From Gammaproteobacteria bacterium (GTDB taxonomy: Bacteria > Pseudomonadota > Gammaproteobacteria > JAJPIJ01), in contig JAJVHZ010000022.1 in assembly GCA_022072255.1 (NCBI GenBank), positions 59,149 through 123,148 on the forward strand: a stretch of DNA of 64,000 bases, given 5' to 3'. Below, piece by piece: positions 19,939 to 28,804 of the stretch (position 1 is the stretch's first letter; every line of letters begins with the position of its first letter). Under the pieces are notes generated by a model. It did not search any database and was not told the DNA's origin. It saw only the letters and a list, made by a program, of their open reading frames with translations. A program made the position numbers and the translations under genes.

Positions 19939-20622
19939 TCAGCGTCCGCTCAGCTTGCGCGCGTCCTCGTAGCGTTCGTCTGCGCGAATGACTCGCGGAA
20001 CGAGGACCCTGTTCTCGATGCTGACTGGCTGGTAGACGACGCGTTTCTTGTCCGGGTCGTAGCGGACCTCGACATTACCCTCCAGCGGGAAATCCTTGCG
20101 GAACGGGTGTCCGATGAAACCGTAGTCCGTCAGGATGCGACGCAGATCGGGATGCCCTTCGAACAGTATGCCGAAGAGATCGAAGGCCTCGCGCTCGAAC
20201 CAGTCCGCCGAATTCCAGATCGATACCACGCTGTCCACCCGCGGCGGGTCCCCCTCCAGGAAGACGCGGACCCGCAGCCGCTGGTTGTGCCGGTAAGAAA
20301 GCAGGTGATACACGACGGCGAATCGCTCGCCGCGCCACGTCGGCATGGTACCGCCGGCGCCGACTCCGCGGCTGAAGCCGGTGACAGAGGCCTGATTCGT
20401 CTCCCAGTCGCTCTGCCCGTAGGTCGAGTAATCGACGCCGCACACGTCGATGAGCTGCTCGAAGGCGAACGGGCCCTCGTCGCGGAGTATCCGGGCCATT
20501 TCCGCCCAGCGCTCGCGCGGCGCCTCCAGCGTCACCTGACCGAACGCCACCCGCACGTGGTCGCTCGATGCGGTAAACCGCCGCTGCAGCGCAGCCATCA
20601 ATTCTTCCGGGGATTGCGACAT
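19939..20622 (-). CDS. nuoC: NADH-quinone oxidoreductase subunit C
   Basis: A 227-residue 30-kDa-type subunit of the peripheral arm. The family signature [14 protein letters not shown] is followed by [24 protein letters not shown]. It bridges NuoB and NuoD in the connecting region of the complex. Confidence 0.98.
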   Translation of the reverse strand: MSQSPEELMAALQRRFTASSDHVRVAFGQVTLEAPRERWAEMARILRDEGPFAFEQLIDVCGVDYSTYGQSDWETNQASVTGFSRGVGAGGTMPTWRGERFAVVYHLLSYRHNQRLRVRVFLEGDPPRVDSVVSIWNSADWFEREAFDLFGILFEGHPDLRRILTDYGFIGHPFRKDFPLEGNVEVRYDPDKKRVVYQPVSIENRVLVPRVIRADERYEDARKLSGR

Positions 20623-20632
20623 GCGGGGCGGC

Positions 20633-21109
20633 CTAACGAGCGATTGTGCTGGTGCGCCTGATCTTGTTGTGCAGCTGCACTATTCCGAACAGCAGCGCCT
20701 CGGCCGTGGGTGGACAGCCGGGTACGTACACGTCGACGGGCACGATGCGATCGCAGCCGCGCACCACGGCATAGGAGTAGTGGTAGTAGCCACCGCCGTT
20801 GGCGCAGGATCCCATGGATATCACCCAGCGCGGCTCGGCCATCTGGTCGTAGACCTTGCGCAGCGCCGGGGCCATCTTGTTCACCAGGGTGCCGGCCACG
20901 ATCATCAGGTCAGACTGCCGGGGGCTGGGACGAAAGAACATGCCGAAACGGTCGAGGTCGTAGCGCGCCGCGCCAGCGTGCATCATCTCAACCGCACAGC
21001 AGGCGAGCCCGAAGGTCACCGGCCACAGCGACCCGGTGCGCGCCCAGTTGACCACCTTATCGACGGTGGTCGTGACCACGCCCTTTTCGAGTACGCCTTC
21101 TATGCCCAT
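20633..21109 (-). CDS. nuoB: NADH-quinone oxidoreductase subunit B
   Basis: A 158-residue subunit that carries the terminal cluster N2. The cluster ligands are seen in [10 protein letters not shown] (tandem cysteines), [10 protein letters not shown] and [11 protein letters not shown]. The start at [10 protein letters not shown] matches family length; a longer reading adds a hydrophilic stretch with no homologous look. Confidence 0.98.
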   Translation of the reverse strand: MGIEGVLEKGVVTTTVDKVVNWARTGSLWPVTFGLACCAVEMMHAGAARYDLDRFGMFFRPSPRQSDLMIVAGTLVNKMAPALRKVYDQMAEPRWVISMGSCANGGGYYHYSYAVVRGCDRIVPVDVYVPGCPPTAEALLFGIVQLHNKIRRTSTIAR

Positions 21110-21143
21110 ACGCGTCGCCTCATCAGTGCCCGACGGGTGTCGC

Positions 21144-21500
21144 TTACTCCCACTCGAGGGCACCCTTCTTCCATTCGTAGACGAAGCCCACGACCAACAC
21201 GCCCAGAAACACCATCATGGCGACGAACCCGGGTGTGCCGATGTCCCTGAGCACGACGGCCCACGGGAACAGGAACGCGATCTCCAGATCGAAGAGGATG
21301 AAGAGGATGGCAACCAGGTAGTAACGAACGTCGAACTTCATGCGCGCGTCCTCGAAGGCCTCGAAGCCGCACTCGTACGGCGAGTCTTTTTCGACATCGG
21401 GCGCCCGGCGTCCCAGCACGTAGCCCAATGCGATGGCGATGGTCCCGACCAGTAGGCCGAAGCAGATAAACACCAGTATCGGCAGGTACTGACCCAACAT
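21144..21500 (-). CDS. nuoA: NADH-quinone oxidoreductase subunit A
   Basis: A 118-residue, three-helix membrane subunit and the first gene of the operon. The conserved cytoplasmic loop with [21 protein letters not shown] is intact, as is the acidic [12 protein letters not shown] helix. The 279 bp upstream, up to the tRNA, should hold the operon promoter. A TACACT hexamer is visible there on the minus strand, but no well-spaced partner. Confidence 0.98.
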   Translation of the reverse strand: MLGQYLPILVFICFGLLVGTIAIALGYVLGRRAPDVEKDSPYECGFEAFEDARMKFDVRYYLVAILFILFDLEIAFLFPWAVVLRDIGTPGFVAMMVFLGVLVVGFVYEWKKGALEWE

Positions 21501-21779
21501 GCGGCTCAGGCGCGGCCAAGCCGCCCCGTCTCCCCTCTGTCACGAAACCGTCAGTTTGCGGTGCAGTGCAAGTGTACTGCAAAACCGAATGCCGCAATCG
21601 ATTTTTTCAGGCTTCGATGCGGCACAACCGCAGCGATCAAGATCCGGCGCGCTCGCGTGTTCGAAAACGCGACACTGCCCGGAGCGTGCCATCGGCACCG
21701 GCGCGAGGCCGACTGCTGACATCGGAAAGGGAGCGGAGCCGCTGCTGATCGTCCGCGATGGGATCGCCTGACGCAATGA

Positions 21780-21864
21780 TGGTGCCGACGGTGAGACTCG
21801 AACTCACACGGGTTGCCCCGCCACCCCCTCAAGATGGTGTGTCTACCAATTCCACCACGTCGGC
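21780..21864 (-). tRNA. tRNA-Leu (anticodon GAG)
   Basis: Read on the minus strand this folds as a class II tRNA. The acceptor GCCGACG pairs with CGTCGGC, the discriminator is A, and the 3' CCA is encoded. The D-arm region is TGGTGGAATTGGTAGACA; the anticodon stem CCATC/GGTGG encloses the loop TTGAGGG, giving GAG (reads CUC and CUU). A variable arm is followed by the T-arm GTGAG-TTCGAGT-CTCAC. It sits between secG and nuoA, as in many gammaproteobacteria. Confidence 0.96.
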
Positions 21865-21918
21865 ACGCTGAACCCGTCGCCTGCTGACCCGCCGACGGGG
21901 GCGCTACAGTACCACTAA

Positions 21919-22413
21919 TCAGTTCGTCGGTGCAGTGGACCTCCCGGCATCGCCCGCCGGGGCCTCGACCTGCGGCTCGGGCTTCACCGCCGGGGCCTCG
22001 ACCTGCGGCTCGGGCTTCACCGTCGGCACCTCGGCATCCGCCGCGCCGGGTGCCTTCGGCGCCTCGCTGCCGGCGACGTCCGTCGCACCGGCCGCCTGAC
22101 CTGCCGCCTTCTTCACCGCTTCTTCGAGGACCGTGGCGCTGTCAATCCTGCGCATGACGCTTTCCTTACCCTGCGTGGCCTTGCCTGCCAGGTAGGACAG
22201 CGCGAAGCAGTTGGTGAAAAACAGGATCGCGAGGATGGCGGTCGTGCGCGTGAGGAACGACGCGGAGCCGCGCGCTCCGAACACGGTGCTCGAGGCGCCG
22301 CTGCCGAATGCCGCGCCGGCGTCCGCGCCGCGGCCGCGCTGTACCAGGATGAGGGCGATCATCGAGATTGCCAGCAGTATCTGCACTATGAGAAGTATCG
22401 TCATCGACATCAT
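21919..22413 (-). CDS. secG: Protein-export membrane protein SecG
   Basis: A 164-residue auxiliary subunit of the SecYEG translocon. Residues about 1-80 are the classic SecG: a first helix (MTILLIVQILLAISMIALI), the motif VQRGRGADAGAAFG, and a second helix (TTAILAILFFTNCFALSY). The remaining 80 residues are an alanine-, proline- and glutamate-rich tail, which is long for the family and includes two identical 11-residue units. Three ATG codons lie at the N-terminus; the first is used here, seven bases after the tpiA stop. Confidence 0.95.
   Translation of the reverse strand: MMSMTILLIVQILLAISMIALILVQRGRGADAGAAFGSGASSTVFGARGSASFLTRTTAILAILFFTNCFALSYLAGKATQGKESVMRRIDSATVLEEAVKKAAGQAAGATDVAGSEAPKAPGAADAEVPTVKPEPQVEAPAVKPEPQVEAPAGDAGRSTAPTN
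21956..22021 (-). repeat. Perfect tandem 33-bp duplication in secG tail
   Basis: Two adjacent identical 33-bp copies (21956-21988 and 21989-22021) encode the unit VKPEPQVEAPA twice in frame. Identity at every base, including third positions, suggests a recent slippage duplication. Confidence 0.95.
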
Positions 22414-22420
22414 TGAGGTA

Positions 22421-23197
22421 TCACCCCTGCGTCGCGCCTGCTGCCAAGACGGCGGCGCGACAAATAGTCAGGAACTCGGCGGCATTCAGCGAGGCGCCAC
22501 CCACCAGGCCACCGTCTATGTCGGGCTGGGCCAGCAACTCGGCGGCATTGCTGCCTTTGACACTGCCCCCATAAAGGATATTCACGGCCCCCGACGCGGC
22601 TGCATCCCCTCGCTCCACCTGCGCTCTGATGAACGCGTGTACGGCCTGGGCCTGTTCCGGAGTGGCGTTACGACCGGTGCCGATCGCCCATACCGGCTCG
22701 TAGGCGATGACTGCCTGCCGGAAGGCAGCCGCCGTGCTCATCGCGAGCACGGCTCCAAGCTGGCGGCCTACGACAGCCTCGGTTCGGCCGGCCTCGCGCT
22801 CGGCCAGCGTCTCGCCCACACACAGTATCGGGACCAGCCCGTGCTCCAGCGCCCTGGCGAACTTGCGAGCCACCAACTCGTCGGATTCGCCGTGGTACTG
22901 GCGGCGCTCGGAGTGACCAACTATCACGTATCGACAACCGACATCGCGCAGCATGCCGGCGGCGGTCTCGCCCGTGTAGGCGCCGCTGTCGTGAACGGAA
23001 CAATCCTGACCGCCCAGTGCCACGGGTGTGTGCCGAACGAGGTCAGCGACCATGCCGAGGTACACGAACGGGGGGCAGATGGCGACCTCTATGTCGCTCA
23101 GTTCGCCGGGCTGCGGAAGGATCCCCGCCATCAGCCCCCTTATGGAACCGAGCGTGCCGTTCATCTTCCAGTTTCCGGCAACCAATGCGCGGCGCAC
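22421..23197 (-). CDS. tpiA: Triosephosphate isomerase
   Basis: A cytoplasmic TIM-barrel enzyme interconverting dihydroxyacetone phosphate and glyceraldehyde 3-phosphate; 258 residues. Motifs are AGNWKMNG (catalytic lysine), VGHSERRQ (catalytic histidine), YEPVWAIGTG (catalytic glutamate and loop 6) and LYGGSVKGSN (phosphate site). The start is a GTG, preceded at good distance by GAGGG, and gives the canonical RRALVAGNWK N-terminus; an upstream GTG at 23215 would add six residues. It is first in the tpiA-secG-tRNA order. Confidence 0.96.
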   Translation of the reverse strand: MRRALVAGNWKMNGTLGSIRGLMAGILPQPGELSDIEVAICPPFVYLGMVADLVRHTPVALGGQDCSVHDSGAYTGETAAGMLRDVGCRYVIVGHSERRQYHGESDELVARKFARALEHGLVPILCVGETLAEREAGRTEAVVGRQLGAVLAMSTAAAFRQAVIAYEPVWAIGTGRNATPEQAQAVHAFIRAQVERGDAAASGAVNILYGGSVKGSNAAELLAQPDIDGGLVGGASLNAAEFLTICRAAVLAAGATQG

Positions 23198-23251
23198 GTC
23201 CAAGCCCTCGTCCACAAAGGGCGCAAAGCTTACCGATCAGGCGCTTCTAAA

Positions 23252-23518
23252 TCAATTTGGTGTTGTGGCCCCACCCGCCGCCAGATGGGCCTCGCCACCC
23301 ACACCCGCCTGGCACCGTGCCGCCAATAGTGGCGGCAGGCCGCGCCGGCGGCGACTACGCCGGTTCCAGACCTGCTCATGAAAGAAGTAGGCGATCGTGT
23401 TGATGGCCGGCTCGACCAGCGCAATCGCGCCGCCAATCAGCGCGTCGCCGCTGATGAGACAGGCAACGGAAAAGGCGACGGTGAAATGCACCATTGCGAA
23501 TGTAATCGTCTTGGCCAT
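23252..23518 (-). CDS. DUF2061 family small membrane protein
   Basis: An 88-residue inner-membrane protein with two hydrophobic helices (about 8-26 and 28-45), the second ending AINTIAYFFHEQVW, a typical DUF2061 pattern. The last 30 residues are basic and longer than most relatives. The ATG is preceded by a strong GGAGGA ribosome site. Function is not known for the family. The Fur-like sequence lies about 60 bp upstream of the start. Confidence 0.85.
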   Translation of the reverse strand: MAKTITFAMVHFTVAFSVACLISGDALIGGAIALVEPAINTIAYFFHEQVWNRRSRRRRGLPPLLAARCQAGVGGEAHLAAGGATTPN

Positions 23519-23576
23519 GGAATCCTCCGGGCGGCTGATCATCGGATTCGGGGGAGGCTGACGGAACTCCGTTTTA

Positions 23577-23598
23577 AATGACAATGATTCTTATTTAT
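23577..23598. promoter_or_regulatory. Fur-box-like operator
   Basis: An AT-rich stretch beginning AATGACAATGATTCTTATT resembles the ferric-uptake-regulator operator. The best 19-base alignment to the classic consensus (GATAATGATAATCATTATC) matches at 12 positions, by my count. It lies in the divergent region between the DUF2061 gene and the patatin gene, about 60 bp from the former. Regulation by iron is an inference. Confidence 0.45.
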
Positions 23599-23755
23599 TG
23601 GTCTGATAGCCACCTTGGCCGAGACTCGAAAAGAACGCCCGGCAGAAACACCAGCACGCGTATTTTTCAATACGTTACAACAGGTTATCTCATCCTCCGC
23701 ATTTCATCACAGAATTTCGGTTGACCCTCGTCATGCTGTGATGCAGCATTGCTCT

Positions 23756-24784
23756 ATGTTGCAGAGCAAGAAACAGGTAAGTCTCGCGCTTCAGGGCGGC
23801 GGTGCGCATGGTGCTTTCACCTGGGGCGTACTCGACCGGCTTCTCGAGGACGGCCGCGTGCGCATCGAGGGAATCAGCGCCACGAGCTCGGGGGCCATGA
23901 ACGCGATCACCATGACCCAGGGATTGCTGCGCGGCGGCCCTGACGCCGCGCGCGAGGGCTTGGCGAGATTCTGGGAGATGGTCGCGCAGCGCTCTCCGTT
24001 CCAGATGCCCAGTCACGGGATGCTCAGCCTGCTCGGCGGCGCCGGCGGGGCCGAACCGCCAGCCTGGATGCAGGCCTATATCGGGCTGTCACGGTCACTG
24101 TCCCCCTATGTCGTCAATCCTCTCGACATCAATCCGCTACGCGACATCCTGCGGGAGTCGATCGATTTCGACCGACTGCGGCAGGACTGCCCCGTCAAGC
24201 TGTTCATTGCGGCGACGCGCGTCAACAATGGCCGCATCCGCATCTTCAAGAATGCCGAGCTGAGCGTCGAGGCGATGCTGGCGTCGGCATGCGTGCCATC
24301 CATGCACCACGCCGTGGAGATCAACGGGGAGGCATACTGGGATGGCGGCTTTTCCGGCAATCCCGCCCTCTTCCCGCTCATCTACGACTGCCGCAGCGAG
24401 GACATCATCATCGTCATGCTGCACCCGCTGCAGCGGGAGAAGACCCCGACCAGCGCCAACGCGATCTGGGAACACATGACCGAACTTGCCTTCAACACCG
24501 CGTTCATGCGCGAGATGCAGAGCATCGCCCAGCTCAAGCACCAGGCCGAGCAGCTCTGGGGCTTCGGCCCGGTGGAACGACGCATCAAGCGCCTGAAACT
24601 GCACCTCATCGAGGGCGAGGAGTCGCTCAGCGCCCTGAGCCACAACAGCCGTTTCAACGCGCGTCTGTCGTTCCTGACGCACCTGCGTGACCGCGGGCGC
24701 GATCACGCGGCGCAATGGCTGGAGGGACAATTCCCGCAGGTGGGTGCACGCTCGACCCTGGACCTCACTGCGCATTTTGCGTGA
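23756..24784 (+). CDS. Patatin-like phospholipase
   Basis: A 342-residue serine acyl-hydrolase of the patatin family. It has the oxyanion loop QGGGAHGAFTWG near the N-terminus, the nucleophile elbow ISATSSGAMNA (the usual first glycine is alanine), and the catalytic aspartate in WDGGFSGNPAL. No signal peptide is seen with this start. ATG at 23741 is an alternative; neither start has a strong ribosome site. It sits seven bases before phaC. This pairing suggests a role at PHA granules or in releasing acyl groups, but that is inferred from position only. Confidence 0.88.
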   Translation: MLQSKKQVSLALQGGGAHGAFTWGVLDRLLEDGRVRIEGISATSSGAMNAITMTQGLLRGGPDAAREGLARFWEMVAQRSPFQMPSHGMLSLLGGAGGAEPPAWMQAYIGLSRSLSPYVVNPLDINPLRDILRESIDFDRLRQDCPVKLFIAATRVNNGRIRIFKNAELSVEAMLASACVPSMHHAVEINGEAYWDGGFSGNPALFPLIYDCRSEDIIIVMLHPLQREKTPTSANAIWEHMTELAFNTAFMREMQSIAQLKHQAEQLWGFGPVERRIKRLKLHLIEGEESLSALSHNSRFNARLSFLTHLRDRGRDHAAQWLEGQFPQVGARSTLDLTAHFA

Positions 24785-24790
24785 GGCGCC

Positions 24791-26578
24791 ATGACCAAGG
24801 CAGTCGACAAGCGGGATGCGGCGAAGACGGAGACCTCCCCGCGCCTGTGGGAGCAGTGGGCGGAGAGCGCCTGCGGGCGTTACTGGCTCGATTGGCAGCG
24901 CCGGGTCTGGTCGGATCTCCCGCTGGCGCGGCTTTTCCCGTTGGACCCCGCCGAAGTCTTGCGTGCATGGACCGAATTCGGTGAAACGCTTGCCGCGCAG
25001 CCGGCGCTGCTCGACCGGCAACTCAGCCTGCTGACGCTCGAGCAGTTGCGGCTGGGCCTTTGGGCCACGCGGCAGCTGACCGGCGATCTGGTCCCGGCAC
25101 CTCTGCCCACGCCGCCGCGCGACCGCCGCTTCAGCGACGAGGACTGGGAGACCACGTTTCCCTTCGGCGTCCTTCGGCAATCCTACCAACTGTGGTCGCG
25201 GTGGCTGTCGGAGACTGCGAGCCGCCTGGACCTCGACGCGCCCACGCGGCAACGCGTGAGCTTTTACCTGCGTCAGTGGCTCGATGCGATCAGTCCATCG
25301 AACTTCCCGGCGACCAACCCACTGGTGGTGCGCGAGACCATTGCCAGTGCCGGCGAGAACCTCCGGCGTGGACTGCACAACCTGCTCGCCGACGCCGGTC
25401 AGGGTGCGATCTCGGTCGTACCGCCGGAGCGCTTCCGCCCCGGTGTGAATCTGGCGCTGACCGCGGGGGAGGTCGTCCTGCGCAACGAACTGATGGAGCT
25501 CATCCAGTACGCGCCGGCCACGAAGAAGACCTTTGCCGTGCCGCTACTGATCCTGCCGCCCTGGATCAATCGCTACTACGTGCTCGATATCCGCCCGGGG
25601 ATGAGCCTGGTCGAGTACCTCCTCGCGCAGGGTCACACGGTCTTCATGGTGAGCTGGCGCAATCCCGATGCCTCGCAGGCCGACATCGAGCTCGAGGACT
25701 ACCTGCGGCTGGGCGCGCTCGCGGCACTGAAGGCGGCAAGATCGATCACCGGCAGCCGCAAGGTGAACATGGCCGGCTACTGCATCGGCGGCACGCTGCT
25801 CGGCATCTTGCTTGCGCATCTCGCCGCCCGGCGCGACAGCAGCGTGGCGAGCGCAACGTTCCTGACCACGCTGCTCGACTTCTCGGAGGTCGGGGAGACA
25901 TCGGTCTTCATCGACGGACAACAGCTCGCCGAGGTACACAGGCGCATGGATGAGAAGGGCTATCTCGCGCCCGAGGAGCTGAGCGCGGTGTTCCGGATGA
26001 TGCGCAGCAACGACCTCATCTGGAATTTCGTGGTCAATAATTACCTGCTGGGACGCGAGCCGCCCGCGTTCGATCTCATGCACTGGAGCGTCGACGGCAC
26101 GCGCCTGCCGCGGGCGATGCAGGAGTACTATCTGTACAACATGTACGTCCGCAACAATCTCAGCAAGCCCGGCGCGCTGACGCTGCTCGGCACGCCCATC
26201 GATCTCGGCCGCATCCGGTGTCCCGCGTATTTCGTCGCCGGCGCCGAGGACCATATCGTGCCCTGGCAGACGGCCTACCGCTCGGCACGCCTGCTGCCGA
26301 AGGCCGCCCGCTTCGTCCTCGGGCGCGCGGGCCATATCACCGCCGTGGTGTGTCCCACCGGGGGGCGGCGCAACCAGTACCTGGTCGGGGACTGCGCGGA
26401 GAGCGACGCCGACGCGTGGCTCGCCGCCCACACGCAGTCGCGCGAGGGCAGTTGGTGGCCGGACTGGGTCAAGTGGCTGACCGCAACATCTGGCGCGAAG
26501 CGGGCACCACCGACGCTGGGCAATCAACGGTATCTGCCGCTCATGGCGGCGCCGGGTCAGTACGTCCTGGAGGGGTAG
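24791..26578 (+). CDS. phaC: Class I polyhydroxyalkanoate synthase
   Basis: A 595-residue polymerase that joins hydroxyacyl-CoA units into PHA storage granules. The lipase-like box GYCIGG holds the nucleophile C331; the other triad members are D487 (GAEDHIVPW) and H515 (RAGHITAVV). The N-terminal domain and the block FLTTLLDFSEVGE are as in class I enzymes, and the length fits class I rather than the shorter class III PhaC. It is followed by an acyl-CoA ligase gene. No phaA, phaB, phaE or phasin gene is in the window. Confidence 0.95.
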   Translation: MTKAVDKRDAAKTETSPRLWEQWAESACGRYWLDWQRRVWSDLPLARLFPLDPAEVLRAWTEFGETLAAQPALLDRQLSLLTLEQLRLGLWATRQLTGDLVPAPLPTPPRDRRFSDEDWETTFPFGVLRQSYQLWSRWLSETASRLDLDAPTRQRVSFYLRQWLDAISPSNFPATNPLVVRETIASAGENLRRGLHNLLADAGQGAISVVPPERFRPGVNLALTAGEVVLRNELMELIQYAPATKKTFAVPLLILPPWINRYYVLDIRPGMSLVEYLLAQGHTVFMVSWRNPDASQADIELEDYLRLGALAALKAARSITGSRKVNMAGYCIGGTLLGILLAHLAARRDSSVASATFLTTLLDFSEVGETSVFIDGQQLAEVHRRMDEKGYLAPEELSAVFRMMRSNDLIWNFVVNNYLLGREPPAFDLMHWSVDGTRLPRAMQEYYLYNMYVRNNLSKPGALTLLGTPIDLGRIRCPAYFVAGAEDHIVPWQTAYRSARLLPKAARFVLGRAGHITAVVCPTGGRRNQYLVGDCAESDADAWLAAHTQSREGSWWPDWVKWLTATSGAKRAPPTLGNQRYLPLMAAPGQYVLEG

Positions 26579-26604
26579 TCCTCAGGATCAAAGGGTCGGC
26601 ATCC

Positions 26605-28158
26605 ATGCACATCGGTGACTACCTGGGACGGCGCGCGCTTTACACGCCCGATCGCATCGGTATCGTCGATGCCGGCAAGTCGCCGGCCTGGCGCCTGACC
26701 TTTGCCGCTGTCAACGAACGCGCCAACCGTTTTGCGAACTGGCTGCGCGACGCGGCCGGGATCGGACATGGGGATCGCGTCGCCATCCTGGCGCGCGACG
26801 GCCTTGAGCACATGGACTGCTTCTTCGCCTGTGGCAAGCTCGGAGCGATACACACGGCGCTGAACTGGCGGCTGCACTGGCGCGAGATGGAGACGATCGT
26901 GGCGCAGACGCGGCCACGGGTGCTCATCTACTGCGACGAGTTCCGCGAGGCCGTGACCGAGCTGCAGCGGGCGATATCGGAATCCGATCACGCCATCGGC
27001 CACTATCTGCACGTCAGCGGCGACGGCATGGAAGGCAGTCTGCAGTTCGAGTCGGCGCTGCAATCCGGCAGGAGCGCGCCGGTCTGCTGCGAGGCGGTCA
27101 CGGAGGAGGATATCGCGGCGCTGATCTTCACCGGCGGCACCACCGGGCAGCCGAAGGGCGCGGCGGTTTCCCACCGGATGATCGCCTGGAATACGCTGAA
27201 CACCGTGATCCATGATCTCCACCACGAGGACGTCTACCTGAACGTGTTCCCGCTGTTCCATACCGGCGGGCTTTTCGTCTACACGCTGCCGCAGGTGATA
27301 CTGGGAGGCGTGACGGTGCTCATGCGGCAGTTCGACGCCGAGCGCGTGCTGCAGTTGATCGAAGCGGAGAAGGTCACGATGTTCGCCGGCGTTCCCACCA
27401 TGTACCAGATGCTCACCCGCGCGCCAAACTGGGCGCAGGCCGATCTGGGCTCGCTGCGCTTCTGCGTCAGCGGCGGCGCGGCGCTGCCATTGGAACTCGT
27501 GGATCGCTACATGACCGAAAAAGGCGTGCGATTCAAGCAGGGTTTCGGCATGACCGAGTTCGGCCCGGGCGTGTTCGCGCTGGCACCGGAAGACGCCATA
27601 CGCAAGGCCGGTTCGATCGGCCGGCCGAACTTTTTCGTCGACGCGCGCATCGTCGACCCGGATGGTGATGCAGTCGGTCCTGGTGAGGTCGGCGAACTGC
27701 TGCTGCGCGGCCCGTCGTGCTGCTCCGGCTACTTCGATCCCGACGGGCGGCGGCAACCGGTCACCGACAAGGACGGCTGGCTGCACACGGGCGACCTGGC
27801 GCGCCGTGATGAGGACGGGTATTACTACGTCGTCGATCGCAAGAAGGACATGTTCATCAGCGGCGGCGAGAACATTTATCCGCTGGAGATCGAGACGGCC
27901 CTCTACCATCATCCGGCCGTGCACATGTGCGCGGTGGTGGGCGTGCCGGATACGCGTTGGGGCGAGTGCGGCGTTGCCTGCGTCGTGCTGAAGACCGGCG
28001 CCGACGTCACCGAGACGGAGCTGATCGATTTCCTGGGCGAGCGCCTCGCGCGTTACAAGGTGCCCAAGCGCGTGGCCTTCATGGAGAGCATGCCGGTGTC
28101 CGCCGCGGGCAAGATACTGAAGCGTGAGTTGCGCCGACAGCTCACGGGACGTTCCTGA
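26605..28158 (+). CDS. Acyl-CoA synthetase (AMP-binding family)
   Basis: A 517-residue ANL-superfamily enzyme that activates a carboxylic acid with ATP and CoA. It has the P-loop IFTGGTTGQPKG, the adenine-binding GFGMTEFGPG, the hinge region GWLHTGDLARRDEDGYYYVVDRKKD, and the C-terminal lysine in AAGKILKREL. Substrate chain length cannot be read from sequence. Its place 26 bp after phaC suggests it feeds activated acyl groups to polymer synthesis. Its 3' end overlaps the convergent glycosylase gene by 17 bp. Confidence 0.93.
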   Translation: MHIGDYLGRRALYTPDRIGIVDAGKSPAWRLTFAAVNERANRFANWLRDAAGIGHGDRVAILARDGLEHMDCFFACGKLGAIHTALNWRLHWREMETIVAQTRPRVLIYCDEFREAVTELQRAISESDHAIGHYLHVSGDGMEGSLQFESALQSGRSAPVCCEAVTEEDIAALIFTGGTTGQPKGAAVSHRMIAWNTLNTVIHDLHHEDVYLNVFPLFHTGGLFVYTLPQVILGGVTVLMRQFDAERVLQLIEAEKVTMFAGVPTMYQMLTRAPNWAQADLGSLRFCVSGGAALPLELVDRYMTEKGVRFKQGFGMTEFGPGVFALAPEDAIRKAGSIGRPNFFVDARIVDPDGDAVGPGEVGELLLRGPSCCSGYFDPDGRRQPVTDKDGWLHTGDLARRDEDGYYYVVDRKKDMFISGGENIYPLEIETALYHHPAVHMCAVVGVPDTRWGECGVACVVLKTGADVTETELIDFLGERLARYKVPKRVAFMESMPVSAAGKILKRELRRQLTGRS

Positions 28159-28804
28159 CCTGCGCGCAGACACCGGCCAGGCAACAACTGTCGCACAACG
28201 GTCTCACCTTGCAGGCGACCTTGGCGTGACGGACTATGAGCGCGTGATACTCGTTGTAGAGCCGGGCATCACCGCGCAGCCCATGCTCGAACATGTGCCG
28301 CAGTGCCTCGTAGGACTCATCCCCGCGGCACAGGCCGAGGCGCGAGTAGACGCGGCGCGTGTAGGCGTCGATGACGAACACCGGTCTGGCGAAGGCATAC
28401 AACACGATGTCATCGGCCGTCTCCGGGCCAACCCCGTTCACGGCAAGGATCTCGCGGCGCAGGACGCCGGTCGGTAGCCTGCTCAGCGACTCGATGCCGC
28501 CATTCTCCAGGTACCAGCGGCAAAGATTCTGCAGCCGCCTCGCCTTGACGTTGAAATAGCCCGACGGGCGAATCAGTTCCGCAAGCCTCGCCGATGGCAT
28601 CCCGGCTATCCGGCCGGCATCGAGAGACCCGGCGGCGGCGAGGTTTGCGATGGCGCGCTCGACATTCGCCCAGGCCGCGTTCTGGGTGAGCACCGCCCCG
28701 ACCATGACCTCGAAGGCCGTGACGCCGGGCCACCAGTGCTGTGGCCCGTAACGCCGGTGGAGACGCTGGTAGACGGCGCGCAGCGAGACCCGGGGTGTTT
28801 TCAT
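28142..28804 (-). CDS. HhH-GPD DNA glycosylase, MagIII-like
   Basis: A 220-residue member of the endonuclease III superfamily. It has helix-hairpin-helix VNGVGPETADDIVLY followed by the catalytic aspartate D146 in VIDAYTRRV. The lysine that gives EndoIII its lyase activity is E128 here, as in monofunctional 3-methyladenine glycosylases of the MagIII group. The N-terminal WWPGVTAFEVMVGAVLTQN also resembles MagIII. A C-terminal iron-sulfur motif is present with spacing C198-x5-C204-x2-C207-x5-C213, one residue shorter in the first gap than EndoIII. The ATG overlaps the rluB stop by four bases. Confidence 0.88.
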   Translation of the reverse strand: MKTPRVSLRAVYQRLHRRYGPQHWWPGVTAFEVMVGAVLTQNAAWANVERAIANLAAAGSLDAGRIAGMPSARLAELIRPSGYFNVKARRLQNLCRWYLENGGIESLSRLPTGVLRREILAVNGVGPETADDIVLYAFARPVFVIDAYTRRVYSRLGLCRGDESYEALRHMFEHGLRGDARLYNEYHALIVRHAKVACKVRPLCDSCCLAGVCAQVRNVP

